Part shown: one piece after another, positions 35,086 through 46,969 of the stretch
How the letters are laid out: each line of letters starts with the position of its first letter
How positions within the stretch are numbered: position 1 is the first letter of the stretch
NCBI GenBank assembly: GCA_914767715.1
Contig: OU612072.1
Coordinates: 23,376,001-23,436,000 of the forward strand
Direction of reading: 5' to 3'
Origin: Membranipora membranacea
Lineage: Eukaryota; Bryozoa; Gymnolaemata; Cheilostomatida; Membraniporidae
DNA: 60,000 nt
Notes under the pieces: generated by a model
What the model was told of the DNA's origin: nothing
Seen by the model: only the letters and a program-made list of their open reading frames with translations
The model's database searches: none
Made by a program: the position numbers and the translations under genes

Positions 35086-36412
35086 ATGAAGATGATGTTG
35101 ACGTTGTGGTTGTTGGCTGTGAATATGGCAGTGATCGGAGCTCAAGGGATTTCTAATTGATCTGATTTAATGGCTGAACTACAGCCAACTGTTCACACAG
35201 ACTTTGGTGAATGGGGACCAAAAGTTTACTGCCCAGAGGGAACCTTTGTCTATCATATGAGAATGAAGTATCAAACAAAACAGGGGTTTGGCGATGATGC
35301 AGCTGTTGATCGCATAGCTCTCTATTGCGAGTAAGTACATGTGGAAAATTCTATGTTGACCATTTCTCACTGACATTTATACAATATAGTCTGTGTTATG
35401 ATAATTATAGGCTTCAACATGGCTCATAACAGTAATATATTTTGTAAATTTAATAAATCTGCAAGTCTGGATGCCAGTGAGTGACATGAGTAATTAATGT
35501 AGTTTATTCTGATGGTCAAAGTCTAACAGTCAAAGTCTTGACTTTATGAGATTAACCAGCTCTTTGGGTTTAAAACTGTTTGTGGTAAATAATCCCTCAT
35601 TTCTCTTTTCTCCGCACACCTTTAGCCACGGCAGTTTGCTTAATTCAATACGAACAAGCTCAGATTACGTAATAGAGTCGGCAGGCGGAGACCTGGGTGA
35701 ATGGAACAATGGAACAATTCCTCATGGAAGGAGCTGAGCTCAATTCTGAACCTTTTCAGGGGGATGGATCTTTTGTTTTGGATCACGACGATGGTTGTAA
35801 GTCTTACCTTCACATTTTCAACAGCTATCAAACAAACCATTGTCAGATGAATTGACCTATATGTTTGCATATTGAAGCACGCTCAATTGAGTTTTGAAGT
35901 TTAATAAATTTGAAAAATTCTTTTTCCATGAAATTCATAAGCAGCAGATAGATTTTTTGGCCTGTGACGACCGAAATAATCTGTGTAAGTAGTTTTGTTA
36001 TATCTTTCATTGGATAAAAATTGTTAATTAATTAATTTCTAATCATCAGATCAAAAGAGTTTGCTTTTAATTGAAATTTCACTACTTTTACTTTTCTCAT
36101 CCAATTTCATAGTTGGCATTGTTTCATGAATTCTGGTCTAACTTGAAAGGTATAGGCTCTCTATCAGTACATCCGTGTAAATTAAGGAGTTACTCATATT
36201 GCAGTGAACGATGCCCGTATCATTTGTGTTACTTTCACAATTTACATGGTAAGACTTTTGGTGAATGGACTGGACAATACCAATGCCCTCATACAACTTA
36301 TGTATGCAGGATACAGACTCAAATGGCTCCTATCAGAGGTACGGGTCACGATGACACAGCAATTAATGGTGTCAAGTTCTTCTGCTTTAATTATAAGAAA
36401 AGCAAATTGTAA
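35086..36412 (+). pseudogene. VMO1-like gene, copy B (nonsense and frameshifts)
   Basis: Exon 1 (35086-35330) has the signal peptide MKMMLTLWLLAVNMAVIGAQ, but TGA replaces the CGT of copy A after ISN. It continues with the first VMO1 repeat (GDDAAVDRIALYC). Exon 2 starts at 35626 (HGSLLNSIRTS). Near 35715 the frame shifts into FLMEGAELNSEPFQG, the core of the second repeat. A further exon after TTGCAG at 36204 reads VNDARIICVTF, then shifts by one into GKTFGEWTG, CPHTTYVC and GTGHDDTAINGVKFFC, a third repeat, ending KKSKL-stop. The key DDTAxN motifs survive. One stop and two frameshifts make it a recent pseudogene, unless unusual splicing rescues it. Confidence 0.7.
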
Positions 36413-36644
36413 CCTAGAGTTTTTCAGATCATTCATCGGTGATATGTTATGTTCCTTTTATGTATGGCATGTGGTTATTTTTTTCCGTAAATTGCGAAAT
36501 CTAGATGGTTTGTATCAGGCAGTGGATCCTGATTGAATGCTGATACATGAAAACATATTATGGGTCACATAATGCAAAATGTATAACGTTTTTATGAATC
36601 TGAACCATCAAAATATTTAGTTTTAACCTTATATGATAGTATTT

Positions 36645-36785
36645 ACTAATATATATATATAGTATATACACACACACGCGCAGTTGACACAACTTCCCAG
36701 AAATCAACATTGTCAACCCACACATAAAGACACACACACGGACATGCACACACACACACACAGATACATCCAAGTTATCACACAG
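36645..36785. repeat. (TA)n and (CA)n microsatellite cluster
   Basis: ATATATATATATAG at about 36650, then (CA)n with CG variants near 36669 and again near 36720-36762. Non-coding. Confidence 0.85.
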
Positions 36786-36789
36786 ATGC

Positions 36790-37925
36790 CCAATCAATTG
36801 TTAAAACCCAGCGCTATATAGACTGCGATGGATTGACTGATATGTAACAAAGGATCTGCCAGAATATAATGTTTCATTATCCAAAAATAAATTTTCCGTG
36901 AAAGAGGTGTCAATCGAATAACCGTCACTGTACAGTTTACCTCAATGGCTCTTCCTTTCATATAAAAAGATATTCAAAAGGTAATCTATATTTGGTTACC
37001 ATAATTCTCAATTTGTGACTGCAACATTGGCAAAGGTTATATAAGGTATTTCCGTAATTCATAGAGTACAATCTTTTAACCCAATAAACTCAATAACCCC
37101 AACAATTAGTAAAGGCCATTTGTGCGTAGTCCATAGCAATGATACAATGTCCTTATTTGAGATGTTTATGAGACTAGCAGTTCATTATCTTATTCGTTTA
37201 ACCGCTGAAATTTTCTGAAGCTGCAATCTACAGACTTTACATATAGTTACTATTATGCTGATAGAAAGGAATGGTTGTAAAGATTTTTTTCAAATGAGTT
37301 TTAGGGTTGTCTTTTCTTGTGAAAAAGAAGACAACAAACTAACAATTTTCTTTCCGAATAAATTATTGCTTTTTTACGACAATTAGAATTAGTGTCAACT
37401 ATTCAAGCTTCCACAATATCAAGCAAGTCAGATTTCATGATGTCATAGGTAATAATTTTAGTGCAATGAATCAGAGTGGTAAACTGTTCTAAACTGAGCA
37501 GATCTTATGTTACATGGGTTATCTCAGCTTGCCAGTCACTGACAACACATCGTGGGTAATCACCTATTGTAATTATGAGAATCTGCATTTTTATCAGGAG
37601 GTACATGACAATTTACTGTTATTTGAACTGAGTATTGCACCCCCCCCCCCCAAAAAATCAGTGTTTCCAAATTCGAATCAGCCATAGGAGCAGAATGACC
37701 TCAATACTTCACAGACCAGCTCCACTTATCAACAATGCATATCAGTTAGAACCTCTCATAATTTAGCATTACACAGACTGACACAATGGTGACACAAATT
37801 CTTTTGAAAAAGAAGGAAATATCAGGCAGGACGATGTTTCAGTCTTCCAAAAATAAGTTTTGCAGCGGCAGAGCTGTGAATTAAATAACCATTCCCAGCA
37901 AACATGCAAGATTCCCAATAATGTT
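36790..37925. other. No gene recognised
   Basis: AT-rich sequence with a C-homopolymer run near 37640. I see no coding exon. The right edge (TTGCAAAACCTTCAC) already resembles the degenerate satellite at 40850-41370. Confidence 0.5.
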
Positions 37926-37965
37926 GCAAAACCTTCACCTTCACTTTACTTGCAATTGCCTCACA

Positions 37966-38305
37966 ATATTGGGAGGATATTGTCTAGCAATATTGGGAGG
38001 ATATTGTCTCACAACATTAGCAGGATATTGTCTCACTATTTTGGGAGGATATTGTCTCACAATATTGGGAGGATATTGTCTCACAATATTGGGAGGATAT
38101 TGTCTCAGAGTATTGGGAGGATATTGTCTCAGAGTATTGGGTGGATAATGTCTCACAATATTAGGAGGATATTGTCTCACAATATTGGGAGGATATTGTC
38201 TCACAATATTGGGAGGATATTGTCTCAGAGTATTGGGAGGATTTTGTCTCACAATATTGAGATGATATTGTCTCAGAGTATTGGGAGGATATTGTCTCAC
38301 AACAT
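37966..38305. repeat. 24-bp minisatellite, left part
   Basis: About 14 units of ATATTGGGAGGATATTGTCT plus CACA or CAGA. Units alternate between CACAATATT and CAGAGTATT variants. The array is interrupted by a LINE and resumes at 40758-40822. Confidence 0.95.
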
Positions 38306-40462
38306 TTTCCAGTGCTTTCAACACTATCAACCCTGCGATCCTCATCAACTAACTGGAAAGTTATAACATCCACCCTAACGTAGTTAGTTAATTGGCTATA
38401 TGATTTTCTCACAAACAGAAGCCAACGATGTAGTGACACCTCTCAGCACATCGAAATCACTGAATACCTCTACAGGCAGTCCCCAGGGCTGTGTCATTAG
38501 TCCACTGCTTTTCTCTCTCTATGCTATTGACATGCCATCTAGTGATAACATGAAGCTGGTGAAATATGCCGTTGACACTGTCATCATGGAACTCCTAGCC
38601 GATAACCAACCATCCGAGCTACAAACAATGACTCATAACATGTATGAATGGTGCTCCACTAACAACCTCATACTCAATGCTAAGAAGACAAAAGAGATGA
38701 TCATTTGTAATGTGAGGGATAATACATCCTACCCTCAACTGCTAGTAAATGGTACCCCTATTGAGCAGGTCAACCAATTCACATATCTCGGCACTATCTT
38801 AACCAGCAAACTAGACTTCACCCCCAACACATTCAAAACAATCAAGAAAGCTCCTCAGAGGCTACACATCGTCCCTAAGCTGTACCATCTAGGCGTTAAT
38901 GAGAAGCTTATCAAAACATGCTACAAATTATTTATCGAGTCTATTAGCACATATCGCACATGTCGCCTGAGGAGTGTGCAAGCCAGTACAAGACTCAGCC
39001 AGTCCCAAGCCTGGAGAAAGACAGAGGGTTCGGCGACAGGAAGAGCATCCGGCCGGTGAAACTCATGCCACAACTATTATGCTTGTACACCAAAGGAGAC
39101 CAGACTATGCTAGGGCATCCCCCGTGTTAAGCGATGCGCAGAGGTTAGATTGCCTTGCTGACCCTGTGAAAAATGTGCGAGGGAGGCTACAGAAGATCAG
39201 GATAGCAACCCTCAACATCGGGACGCTGACAGCCAAGGGGAGGGAGATTGCAGATATGATAAGTCGGAGAAACATTGACATACTATGCCTACAGGAAACA
39301 AGATGGACAGGTGGAAAATCTATCTGGAGGAAAGGCAAGGAACATTGGAGATGGCATCAAACTGTACTACAGCGGAGGAACAAAACCTAAGAACGGAGTT
39401 GCAATATGCCTGAAGGAGGAGTGGCAGGAAAAGGTGATAGAGGTGACCCAGAAGTCGGACAGGATAATGTGTATGAAGCTAGTGACGCCAAGGCAGACCT
39501 ATAACATCGTGTCTACCCATGCACCACAGCAAGGATGTGACGAGGAGGACAAGGATAGATTCTGGGCTCAGCTCAAGACAGTGACTGACGGCATGCAAGC
39601 TTCAGAGGAGATCATTGTTGAAGGAGACCTAAATGGACATGTTGGAGCGAACAGAGGAGGCTACGATAGATGGCATGGTGGAAAGGCCTCTTCTTCCTCT
39701 CAACTGTTATATCTACCAAAAGTAGCCGATGTTGTGCCGCTACAGACTCTCCCTTGATCACCTTACAGTCCTTCACCTTGCTCATGCTCTCTCTTCTTAT
39801 CCCGATGTAGTCAATTACTGTTTGGTTTGGTCCACTCTTAAAAGTGACAGTTTGAGCTTCGCTCTTTGTGAAGAATGTGTTGACTAAAGCAATATCACTC
39901 TCTCTAGCGTAGTCTAAAATCCTCTCTCCTTCCGCCATGAGCAGATGGAGAAGTCTGGTTGAGCTTGGTATCAAGCAAAAACCCGCCACCTGTACAGGAC
40001 AAAGGCGGTGAAAGGTGAGAAAGGTGAGAATTAGCACATATCATCTAGCGGTGGTGTATAGCCATATGAATGCAGACTGCAAGAGAAAACTCAAATCTGT
40101 CATTAAAACGTCAGAATATCTAGCGGGTGACCTCGTATTTATATCAGCAGAAGACCTTAACACACACAGACTCAGAACTAAATCTCTTCGCATGATAGCA
40201 ACAGATAACGAGCCAATACTTGAGCTATATCAACTCCCCTCAGGTCACTATCAAACAGTCAGATATAGAGTCCAGCTACGTGCCAAGTGTTTTCGATCGG
40301 AATGTATTAAATACCTTAATACCATTTTCAGGAAATAAACAGTCTATTTTTTATGACAATCTTTTATTACCAGTATATTTTTAGAATCAATAAATTTTAG
40401 ACATTTATAAGAGCACCCTACAGACACATTTTATTTCTCAGAGATCGAGACGAATACAAAAC
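38306..40462 (+). mobile_element. 5'-truncated CR1/L2-like LINE, copy 2
   Basis: It starts at TTCCAGTGCTTTCAACAC, equal to 22901 of the LINE at 20952-23972, so 5' truncation is at the RT motif A region. It encodes STGSPQGCVISPLLF and KYAVDTV near 38570: the catalytic YADD has become YAVD. It continues to near 38942, is interrupted by a nested element (38956-40029), then resumes with YHLAVVYSHMNAD and ends CIKYLNTIFRK at 40338. The 3' tail leads into (TTAC)n. It is dead: the catalytic Asp is changed and the ORF is split. Confidence 0.85.
38956..40029 (+). mobile_element. Nested endonuclease-bearing LINE fragment with inverted half
   Basis: It is flanked by the exact 13-bp repeat ATTAGCACATATC at 38943-38955 and 40030-40042. 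From about 39190 the plus strand encodes an AP-endonuclease start: KIRIATLNIGTLTAKGREIA, DILCLQETRW, then in another frame GVAICLKEEWQEKVIEV and EGDLNGHVGANRGGYDRWHG. The rest of the domain (GERILDYARESDIALVNTFF, IDYIGIRRES, AAQHRLLLVD) lies on the minus strand from about 39960 to 39690. The downstream half has therefore been inverted within a single insertion. The sequence resembles the RTE-like LINEs often annotated as craniofacial development protein 2. Confidence 0.75.
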
Positions 40463-40757
<295 letters not shown>

Positions 40758-40822
40758 CATTAGCAGGATATTGTCTCAGAGTATTGGGAGGATAATGTCT
40801 CACAATATTAGGAGGATATTGC
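40758..40822. repeat. 24-bp minisatellite, right part
   Basis: Units with TAGCAGGATATTGTCTCAGA and GTATTGGGAGGATAATGTCT resume after the LINE and its tail. They match the array at 37966-38305 and so mark the insertion site. Confidence 0.85.
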
Positions 40823-40849
40823 ATTATGAACTTACCAAGAATATATGTA

Positions 40850-41370
40850 TACCATTATTCATGTTGAAGCATCGCCTCTGCAGACACTTCACTTGCAACA
40901 TTGAAACAATACTGATTCAAAATATTGAATGATTATTAATTTTAAATATAATCATGACTATTTGTGCAATATTACGGTAATAGTGGCGCATCACCTCTGC
41001 AAAACCTTCATTTGCCATATCGGGAGAACGTTAACTCGCAGTATTGAATGTATATTGCACCATGATATAACCATAAATGTTTGTACGATATCAAGGTAAT
41101 AGTGAAACATTGGCTCTGCAAAAAATTTACTCACAACATTTAGACGATAATGTTTCAAGATTTTGAATGTATATTGCATCATAATATCAGCATGAATATT
41201 TGGACAATATCGATACAATATAGAAGCATCGCACTGCAGAAACTTTCCTCATAACGTTGAGATTATATTTATACTGAGTATTGAATGTACAGTGTTTAGT
41301 AATACAACCAGCAATAGCTGTGCGATATTGAGATAATATTCAAACACCATCTTCACAGAAGCTTTTGCAT
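40850..41370. repeat. Degenerate tandem repeat, unit about 120 bp
   Basis: At least four diverged units each contain, in order, AGCATCGCCTCTGCA, ACTTTC..CACAACATT, GTATTGAATGTATATTGCA, a GATATAACCATGAATATTTG variant and CAATATCAAGGTAATA. Lengths vary. Motifs overlap those of the 24-bp minisatellite, so that may be a homogenised sub-repeat of this satellite. Confidence 0.65.
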
Positions 41371-42085
41371 CTTTATTTCTTACAGTTATGCATGCGTATT
41401 CAATCATAATACAAAGGAATATATTATAACGAGAACCTGTGCACGATAAAAAGTTGAAATGTTATCAGTCTTATAATTACAACGCTGTAATTCACACTGT
41501 TTTTATTTCACATAAAACATTGCTGGAAAGGTTAACATCTTCAAGGTAAAGATAGCTAAAAGATATTCAAACTATCTTAACCTGTGTAAAAATATGAAAA
41601 ACCTCAGTGTACAGAAATGACCACCTCAAATGAACCAGTACAACTGATAGGATGGATAATAGTAATAAAATTGCTGCTTTTGGAAATAGCCGAGCATTAA
41701 AGTTTGGAATAAGGTACCAAGATTTGACAGGTATAGAACTGAGCCAAATGCCAGAACTGAGTGTGTTAGGGAGTAAGGAATCGTTTCAATTAAGTTCTGA
41801 AGGGCAGCGATCCCAAATTTTATCAAGTGCACAAGCAATTTAGTGTACAAGACACTAAATGACTTTATCTTTCAATGAAACAATAACAGACCAGGCACTT
41901 AAATGATACAACATGACTATTTTCAGGCTGCTATGATGACTGTTTATTACAGTCTCATATTTGAGAAATATTTTGTTTTCGCTGAGCAATAAAAGTTATG
42001 GTGTAAACATTTAAAAGTTTTGGTCTGGTTGGTTTTTAAAAATTGAAGAAAAAATAAATAAACAGTAAGAATTATCACTAGTTGG

Positions 42086-42420
42086 CTAAAAAAGTATACT
42101 ATTTGACTTCCGCACACAGAGGGATCGGAAACAGTCAGTTCGTATGTTTACCCTCGCCTTGATTGCTCTGTATCGACCAAACGGAAGTTTATCGAATATA
42201 AATACTGGGTCAGCGTGGTCAGTAGCTACCAGTGTGAGGCATCTTGTTCTCATCACTCTTTCGTATATTGCCTCGATGGTGTCAAACTTGCAGCTACCTA
42301 GATAGCCTGCGAGGCTTATAACTCTATTGAGCGATTTCCTAAATGACGAGGATAAGTGGCCATATAGAGTGCTAAGGTGGTACAAAAATATACATTCAAA
42401 AGCTATCATCATGTTTTGAT
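42086..42420 (-). mobile_element. LINE ORF2 C-terminal remnant
   Basis: The minus-strand frame reads YHLSTLYGHLSSSFRKSLNR, then SLAGYLGSC, TLVATDHADPVF and a KLPFGRYRAIKARVNIRTDC block. This aligns end to end with the C-terminus of the LINE at 20952-23972 (YHLVVLYSHLSADSKKKLKS, LPSGRYQSVKFRVQIRAKCF). It is an older relative of the same family, with no catalytic part left. Confidence 0.8.
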
Positions 42421-42439
42421 ATAACCATGAATTCACTTC

Positions 42440-43583
42440 TACATTATGGAATCATCTTGCAAAATATTTGACAGGAGGACATGCCAGTTACTAAATATAA
42501 TGAGTTATTCAAAGCGACATCACAAAAATCAGTTGATTAATGCTATATTCATAGCCGGTCAAGTGAAGTGTGCTTTGTGGGTAATATTTGGCTGACAAGA
42601 AACCTGGCCATGTTATTTTTGTTATATTGGTTGTCACTCAATTTTGATCAATAACGTTGGTGTGTTACTAGTGAATTGTATTGTGTTCAATTTCAAATGG
42701 ATGGAAGGCTGGAATTTTGCTGCGCAACAGGAAATAATTCGGCGAAATCCGGTACAGCAAAGCCGTCATCATAAGTGATCACAACCTATTTTGGTTATTG
42801 CATATCATAATCCTCCAATTAATTTTACATTTAGTTGGTCTGATAGCCAAAGTGTCAATGATGAAGGAAGCGGTAATACCATGTCACAAACTAATAGGAC
42901 TTCCTGGTGAATGAATGGCAAGCTGAAATTGGGGATTCAACCGTTGTATCTGTCTACCTCCCATTCTATTGCTGTATTTACCTTATTAAGCTTTGTCTAT
43001 CGTTTAAGAGGCTGGAAGACAATGTACTGCTCTAAAAATAGAATACCATGATGGGCACCTCTATTGCATCATAACTACCATCGTCATACCATGATGTGTT
43101 GTGTAGGGTAACCAGCTGACTTGTTTATTATTGCTATAGTTTTATTATCATATTGTATTATTGATATTAATTGTATTTTGATATATTTTGGCAGGCTATA
43201 AGGATATGGAAATTGTGTCAGGATGTTTAAAATAAGTGGTATAATTGTGATGGAAGTGTTCAAGAAGATCAGTCATAGTTTTGAAGGGAATACTACTGGA
43301 AGCCACAGCAGAAATTGAGGTAATCTTGCTTTTAATTATAATATGGTAACAACCTGCTAGTAAGACGACGTGTATTTCACCTAACATTGCATTGAGACAT
43401 AGCATGTTGAAGAGCACTTTCTGTAATTGGTATTAGGTCGCTACTGTCATTGTGATTATAGATTGTGGCCATTTTTCGCTTGGCTCAGATCACAAGCTAT
43501 TGCCTGTAGGCACTCAATTGATGGTGATGCCCTATGATAGTATCAAAGCTCTATTTGTAGATAGACTTTAAATCAGTTTCAAT
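42440..43583. other. No gene recognised; upstream region of Asn/Gly-rich gene 1
   Basis: Non-coding in all frames beyond about 70 codons. The right end must include the promoter and 5' UTR of the gene at 43584, but I see no convincing TATA box within 50 bp of the ATG. Confidence 0.4.
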
Positions 43584-46500
43584 ATGGCAAATCGCTGTTC
43601 CTTGTTCGTGACAGTCTTGGCTTTGGCAATCCGGTTTATCTGCTTTTCAACTGAGGTGAGCAATAGACCAAAATGGGTTACTCCATGATTAAGGGGCCTG
43701 TTGTTAAAAGCCGAGATTTATTGGTTGCGTTTCCAAAATATTACAGCTCAGCAGAATTTGATGTGCTCTATTGAGGAAAAGCTATGCAAGGCGATTCTGT
43801 GGCTAAGGTTATATCATAAGCACAATGATAAATTGTAAATTTTGATTAGAAATGAGCGGGTACTACTGATACAATGTTAAAGTGATATGTTTATTTATTT
43901 ATTTATTTTTCAAGGCAAATGCTCAATCAAATGGAAATAACAATGGGAACTGTATTAGTAAGGATAGCAAAGCTTTTGCTGTCTTAGAAAAAACACTCCC
44001 GAATTTCCCAAAAGGTAACTATGACACATTTGTCTCAAACTAAAAGCTAGCTGGAATGTCATTGCTTTTTTAGAGGACAAATTAACAGCCAGAGGGCCCA
44101 ATTAAAACACACCTTTACTTCGAAATGTATTGCAGGGACTTCCTCATGTGGTTTAACGACACAGTAAACTGCTGCTAGTTTGAGTATATGTTTGAATTAG
44201 TTATTTCCAGGTAATATGCATTATCTTATTTCATTTTTCTCTTGCCCTGTTATCACTGGGAAGGAACTTTTGAAATATAATCTCAAATATTCTCAGTAAC
44301 TTTATCAGCTGCCTTTATTCTTTTCAAATTGCAGGGGTTGACAGCATCTGTGCTGATACTATCCGTGGAAACTTCAACGGAAACGACAATTTAGGTAAGC
44401 GGCAAGTAATGAATCACATCTGTATTACCTAGTCTGATATCAACTAATTCAGGGAAATGATTGACATAGCACAGGCGTGTAATTCGCGCAAAACCTTATT
44501 GAGTGAAAAATTGCTTCTATTCATCATTCGCTACAAAACATACAAATTTCACAGAGCTGAATACCTCGAGTATTCTTATATCTATAGACTCTTATGCATG
44601 GTACATGATTTAAATCTAAATTTTAGTGAGATTAGGCCAAATTTTAACTTGACAATCTGTGAACTTGAGTAAAATAAATAATCAGAGGATGAGATAAACG
44701 CATTGGAGTTGGCCTTTGTAACAGTTACATCGCTAGAGCATACTAAGCTAAGTTAGCTGTAGGACCTTATTTGGCTGTGTCTGGCAATATAAAAGTTGGT
44801 AAAGTGGTAAATATCAAATTTCCTTTCCCTATACAACATTGCAGCCGGGATGGCCACTGCACCCTAATTTCAAAGTTGATTTTCTCTTCTCATTTACCAT
44901 TTACCAGATTTTGTTTTGCGTAATTAGCAAAGCTATGACCGCTGACACAAAATGGAGCCATCTTCGTTAAAGGTAATGCCATAGAACAAAAGCTTATGTT
45001 CATTAAAGCCTCCGACCATAGTTAACAGCTATTTGCTGAAGCTTGTTTGTTTTAGTTGTAAATTATTCCTTTTGTATGTTAAAGTGACAGTCCTACTAGG
45101 CCATGTTTTGTATGGTTTTAAAGATCTCAAGCTGAAAAGTCATTAGGGCGTATGAAATAAAACTGTGAACCTAATTGCAGTAAAACTGCTGCAAAGTCAT
45201 AGTGGATCATAGTGATTTATTGCCTCCCCCTGACCACTATGATCCACTATGATCCTTGCTTAAATAATTGAAAACAAAATAAGTGCTACTTTTATTTGCC
45301 CTATAAGCTCACAATATTTGATTTACTGGGGTAATATATCCACTTTTCTAATAGAACTGACCCTTTAAGAGCTTCTTATTTTACTTTAGTTCTTATTCCT
45401 GATAGGTGACGGAAGAAATGGTAACTTCAATGGGAATTGTGGAGGAGTTTGTACAAAGGTTTACTCTGGTAATAACAATGGAAATGATAACTCAGGGGGT
45501 AACAATGGTAAGTCCTTAATGTAATGTGCTTAGGACACGGATCCACTAAAGTAAACACAAAACCTAAAACATGTTTCTGATGAGAATGTTAATATTTAAA
45601 TTTTTATCTTTGTTTGGAATGTCGTGCCAATAGAGTCTTTCCTGAGACTCTAATTTGAAAAATTAGCAAATTGTCAGTTGCTGTTTAGTAAGAAACAGAA
45701 GATTTGGCTGCCCCTAAAGAGGGACTCAAGGTGCCCTAAATCCTCATACTGAGAATGTGATACATCCTAGAAAACTAGAATGCATCCTAGAGGTGAGGCC
45801 ATAGAAGACCTCCTAATCATGAGTGTGCAGCAAGCTGCCAAAACTGAACTTGCACTAATCGGCCATTGACATTGACAGTTTGATCTTAGCCAATAGGCCG
45901 AAAAGTGTGAATAAAATCTGTTAACTAATTAGGTTCTCAAAATAGTTAAACCCCAAACAAATGAATCAATATCAACAACTATTTCATATTGCTATGATAG
46001 ATGATTATCTTGGTACTCTGAATAATAAAACTTATATGTATTTTTGAATATTTGTACGCAGTGCAACTGCAATCAAATAATTGCGTTTCTGGTATCGAAT
46101 TATTTTGTTTGATATCATATCCCATCATTCCAGGAAATAAGAACGGTAACTGCTACGGACTTTGTATTATGGTGTATTCTGGGAATGGAAATGGAAATGA
46201 CAGCGGCTCGGGTAACAATGGCAATAACAATGGGAACTGTATAGGTAAGTGTTTGATTATCCGCAAATCATTTTCAATCTTGTATCTTCACCGCATATCA
46301 ATAATTCAACATAGAAAATGAGGATTTCAAACAGGGTTAGGTGTGGTAATATGATTTGTGCTGCACTCTGGTAAAGAAGGATGTAAACCTGGCAAAGCAT
46401 AGAGATGGAGCTATTATATTGCCCACCTCTACGTACATTATTGGATTCCCCATGCAAAACATCGCTTCGAAAATTTTATTTGTTACCTTTTTACGATGAT

Positions 46501-46965
46501 CACGATTTGATAAGAGCACATTTCAACATTCAGAGGATTTGACTGGGGCATGTTATATTATTGAAATGCCTTCTCCTTTTTATTTTGTGTTAACTAACCA
46601 ATAACATATCCAAGTCTGATTCACATTAGGTATATCTGCAGAAGCTGCCACCCTTTCATATTTACCATTTAAGGTATTAAGTTGTGAACAAAATCGTAGA
46701 GGAACGGCAACTTCAATAAACCACAATAAGATTTACCAAATATTTAATTTTGTTTAAGTTTTGATTGACAAATCAAAAACCTATATTAATATCTATGAAC
46801 TGACTTGATTTCATATTGCCAGGTGACTGTCGGAACTTTGTATCAGGAAACGACACCAATAAGAATAATAAAGGCAATTGTATAGGTGACTGCAGACCGG
46901 GAAAGAAAGACAATATCCAGGGAAGCGAAGCTGCTGCAATAACATGTGATGTCTTCTGTGTGTGA
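43584..46965 (+). CDS. Secreted Asn/Gly-rich repeat protein, gene 1
   Basis: Six exons join in frame (588 nt, 195 residues): 43584-43655, 43915-44014, 44335-44394, 45406-45507, 46134-46244, 46823-46965. Exon 1 is a signal peptide ending FICFSTE (phase 0). All later introns are phase 1. Each later exon carries an Asn/Gly motif, mostly followed by a Cys: SNGNNNGNCI in exon 2, CADTIRGNFNGNDN in exon 3, NGNFNGNCGGVCTKVYSGNN in exon 4, NGNCYGLCIMVYSGNGNGND and GNNNGNCI in exon 5, NNKGNCIGDC in exon 6. About a quarter of mature residues are Asn and there are about a dozen Cys. There is no membrane segment. I do not recognise the family; a disulphide-linked or beta-solenoid secreted structural protein is a guess. 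Confidence 0.75.
45690..45910. repeat. Dispersed repeat shared with 54290-54440
   Basis: Shared blocks in order: AAGAGGGAC near the start, ATCCTAGA / ATCATAGA, a GGCCATAGA block and TTAGCCAATAGGCCGA at the end. It lies in the intron before exon 5 of Asn/Gly gene 1. Family unknown, non-coding. Confidence 0.5.
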
Positions 46966-46969
46966 ATCA

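Larger units (their letters stand above)
28612..36412 (+). repeat. Tandem duplication, unit 2
   Basis: This is the second copy of the unit at 19475-28600, with the intact gene B and the longer but mutated VMO1 copy B. It keeps the ancestral LINE-free site near 31645. It also has 29103-30263 (gene B exon 1 and flanks) where unit 1 has about 415 bp of unrelated sequence. Close similarity to unit 1 ends near 35715 because unit 1 is cut there. Confidence 0.85.

Noticed and set aside
37966-38305. CRISPR-like regular array
   Set aside because: Units are contiguous with no unique spacers and lie in a eukaryotic genome; it is a minisatellite.
37860-38440. Open frames with GGYCL, IGRILS and PNIVRQY repeats
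   Set aside because: Translations of the 24-bp minisatellite on both strands, broken by a LINE; no splice or start support.
39275-39757. Host DNA-repair AP endonuclease gene
   Set aside because: Flanked by a target duplication, frame-broken and half inverted; the motifs are those of LINE endonucleases.
45185-45255. Inverted short repeat with TGGATCATAGTG and CACTATGATCCA
   Set aside because: Only about a dozen bases per arm and no neighbouring terminal structure; too weak to call an element.
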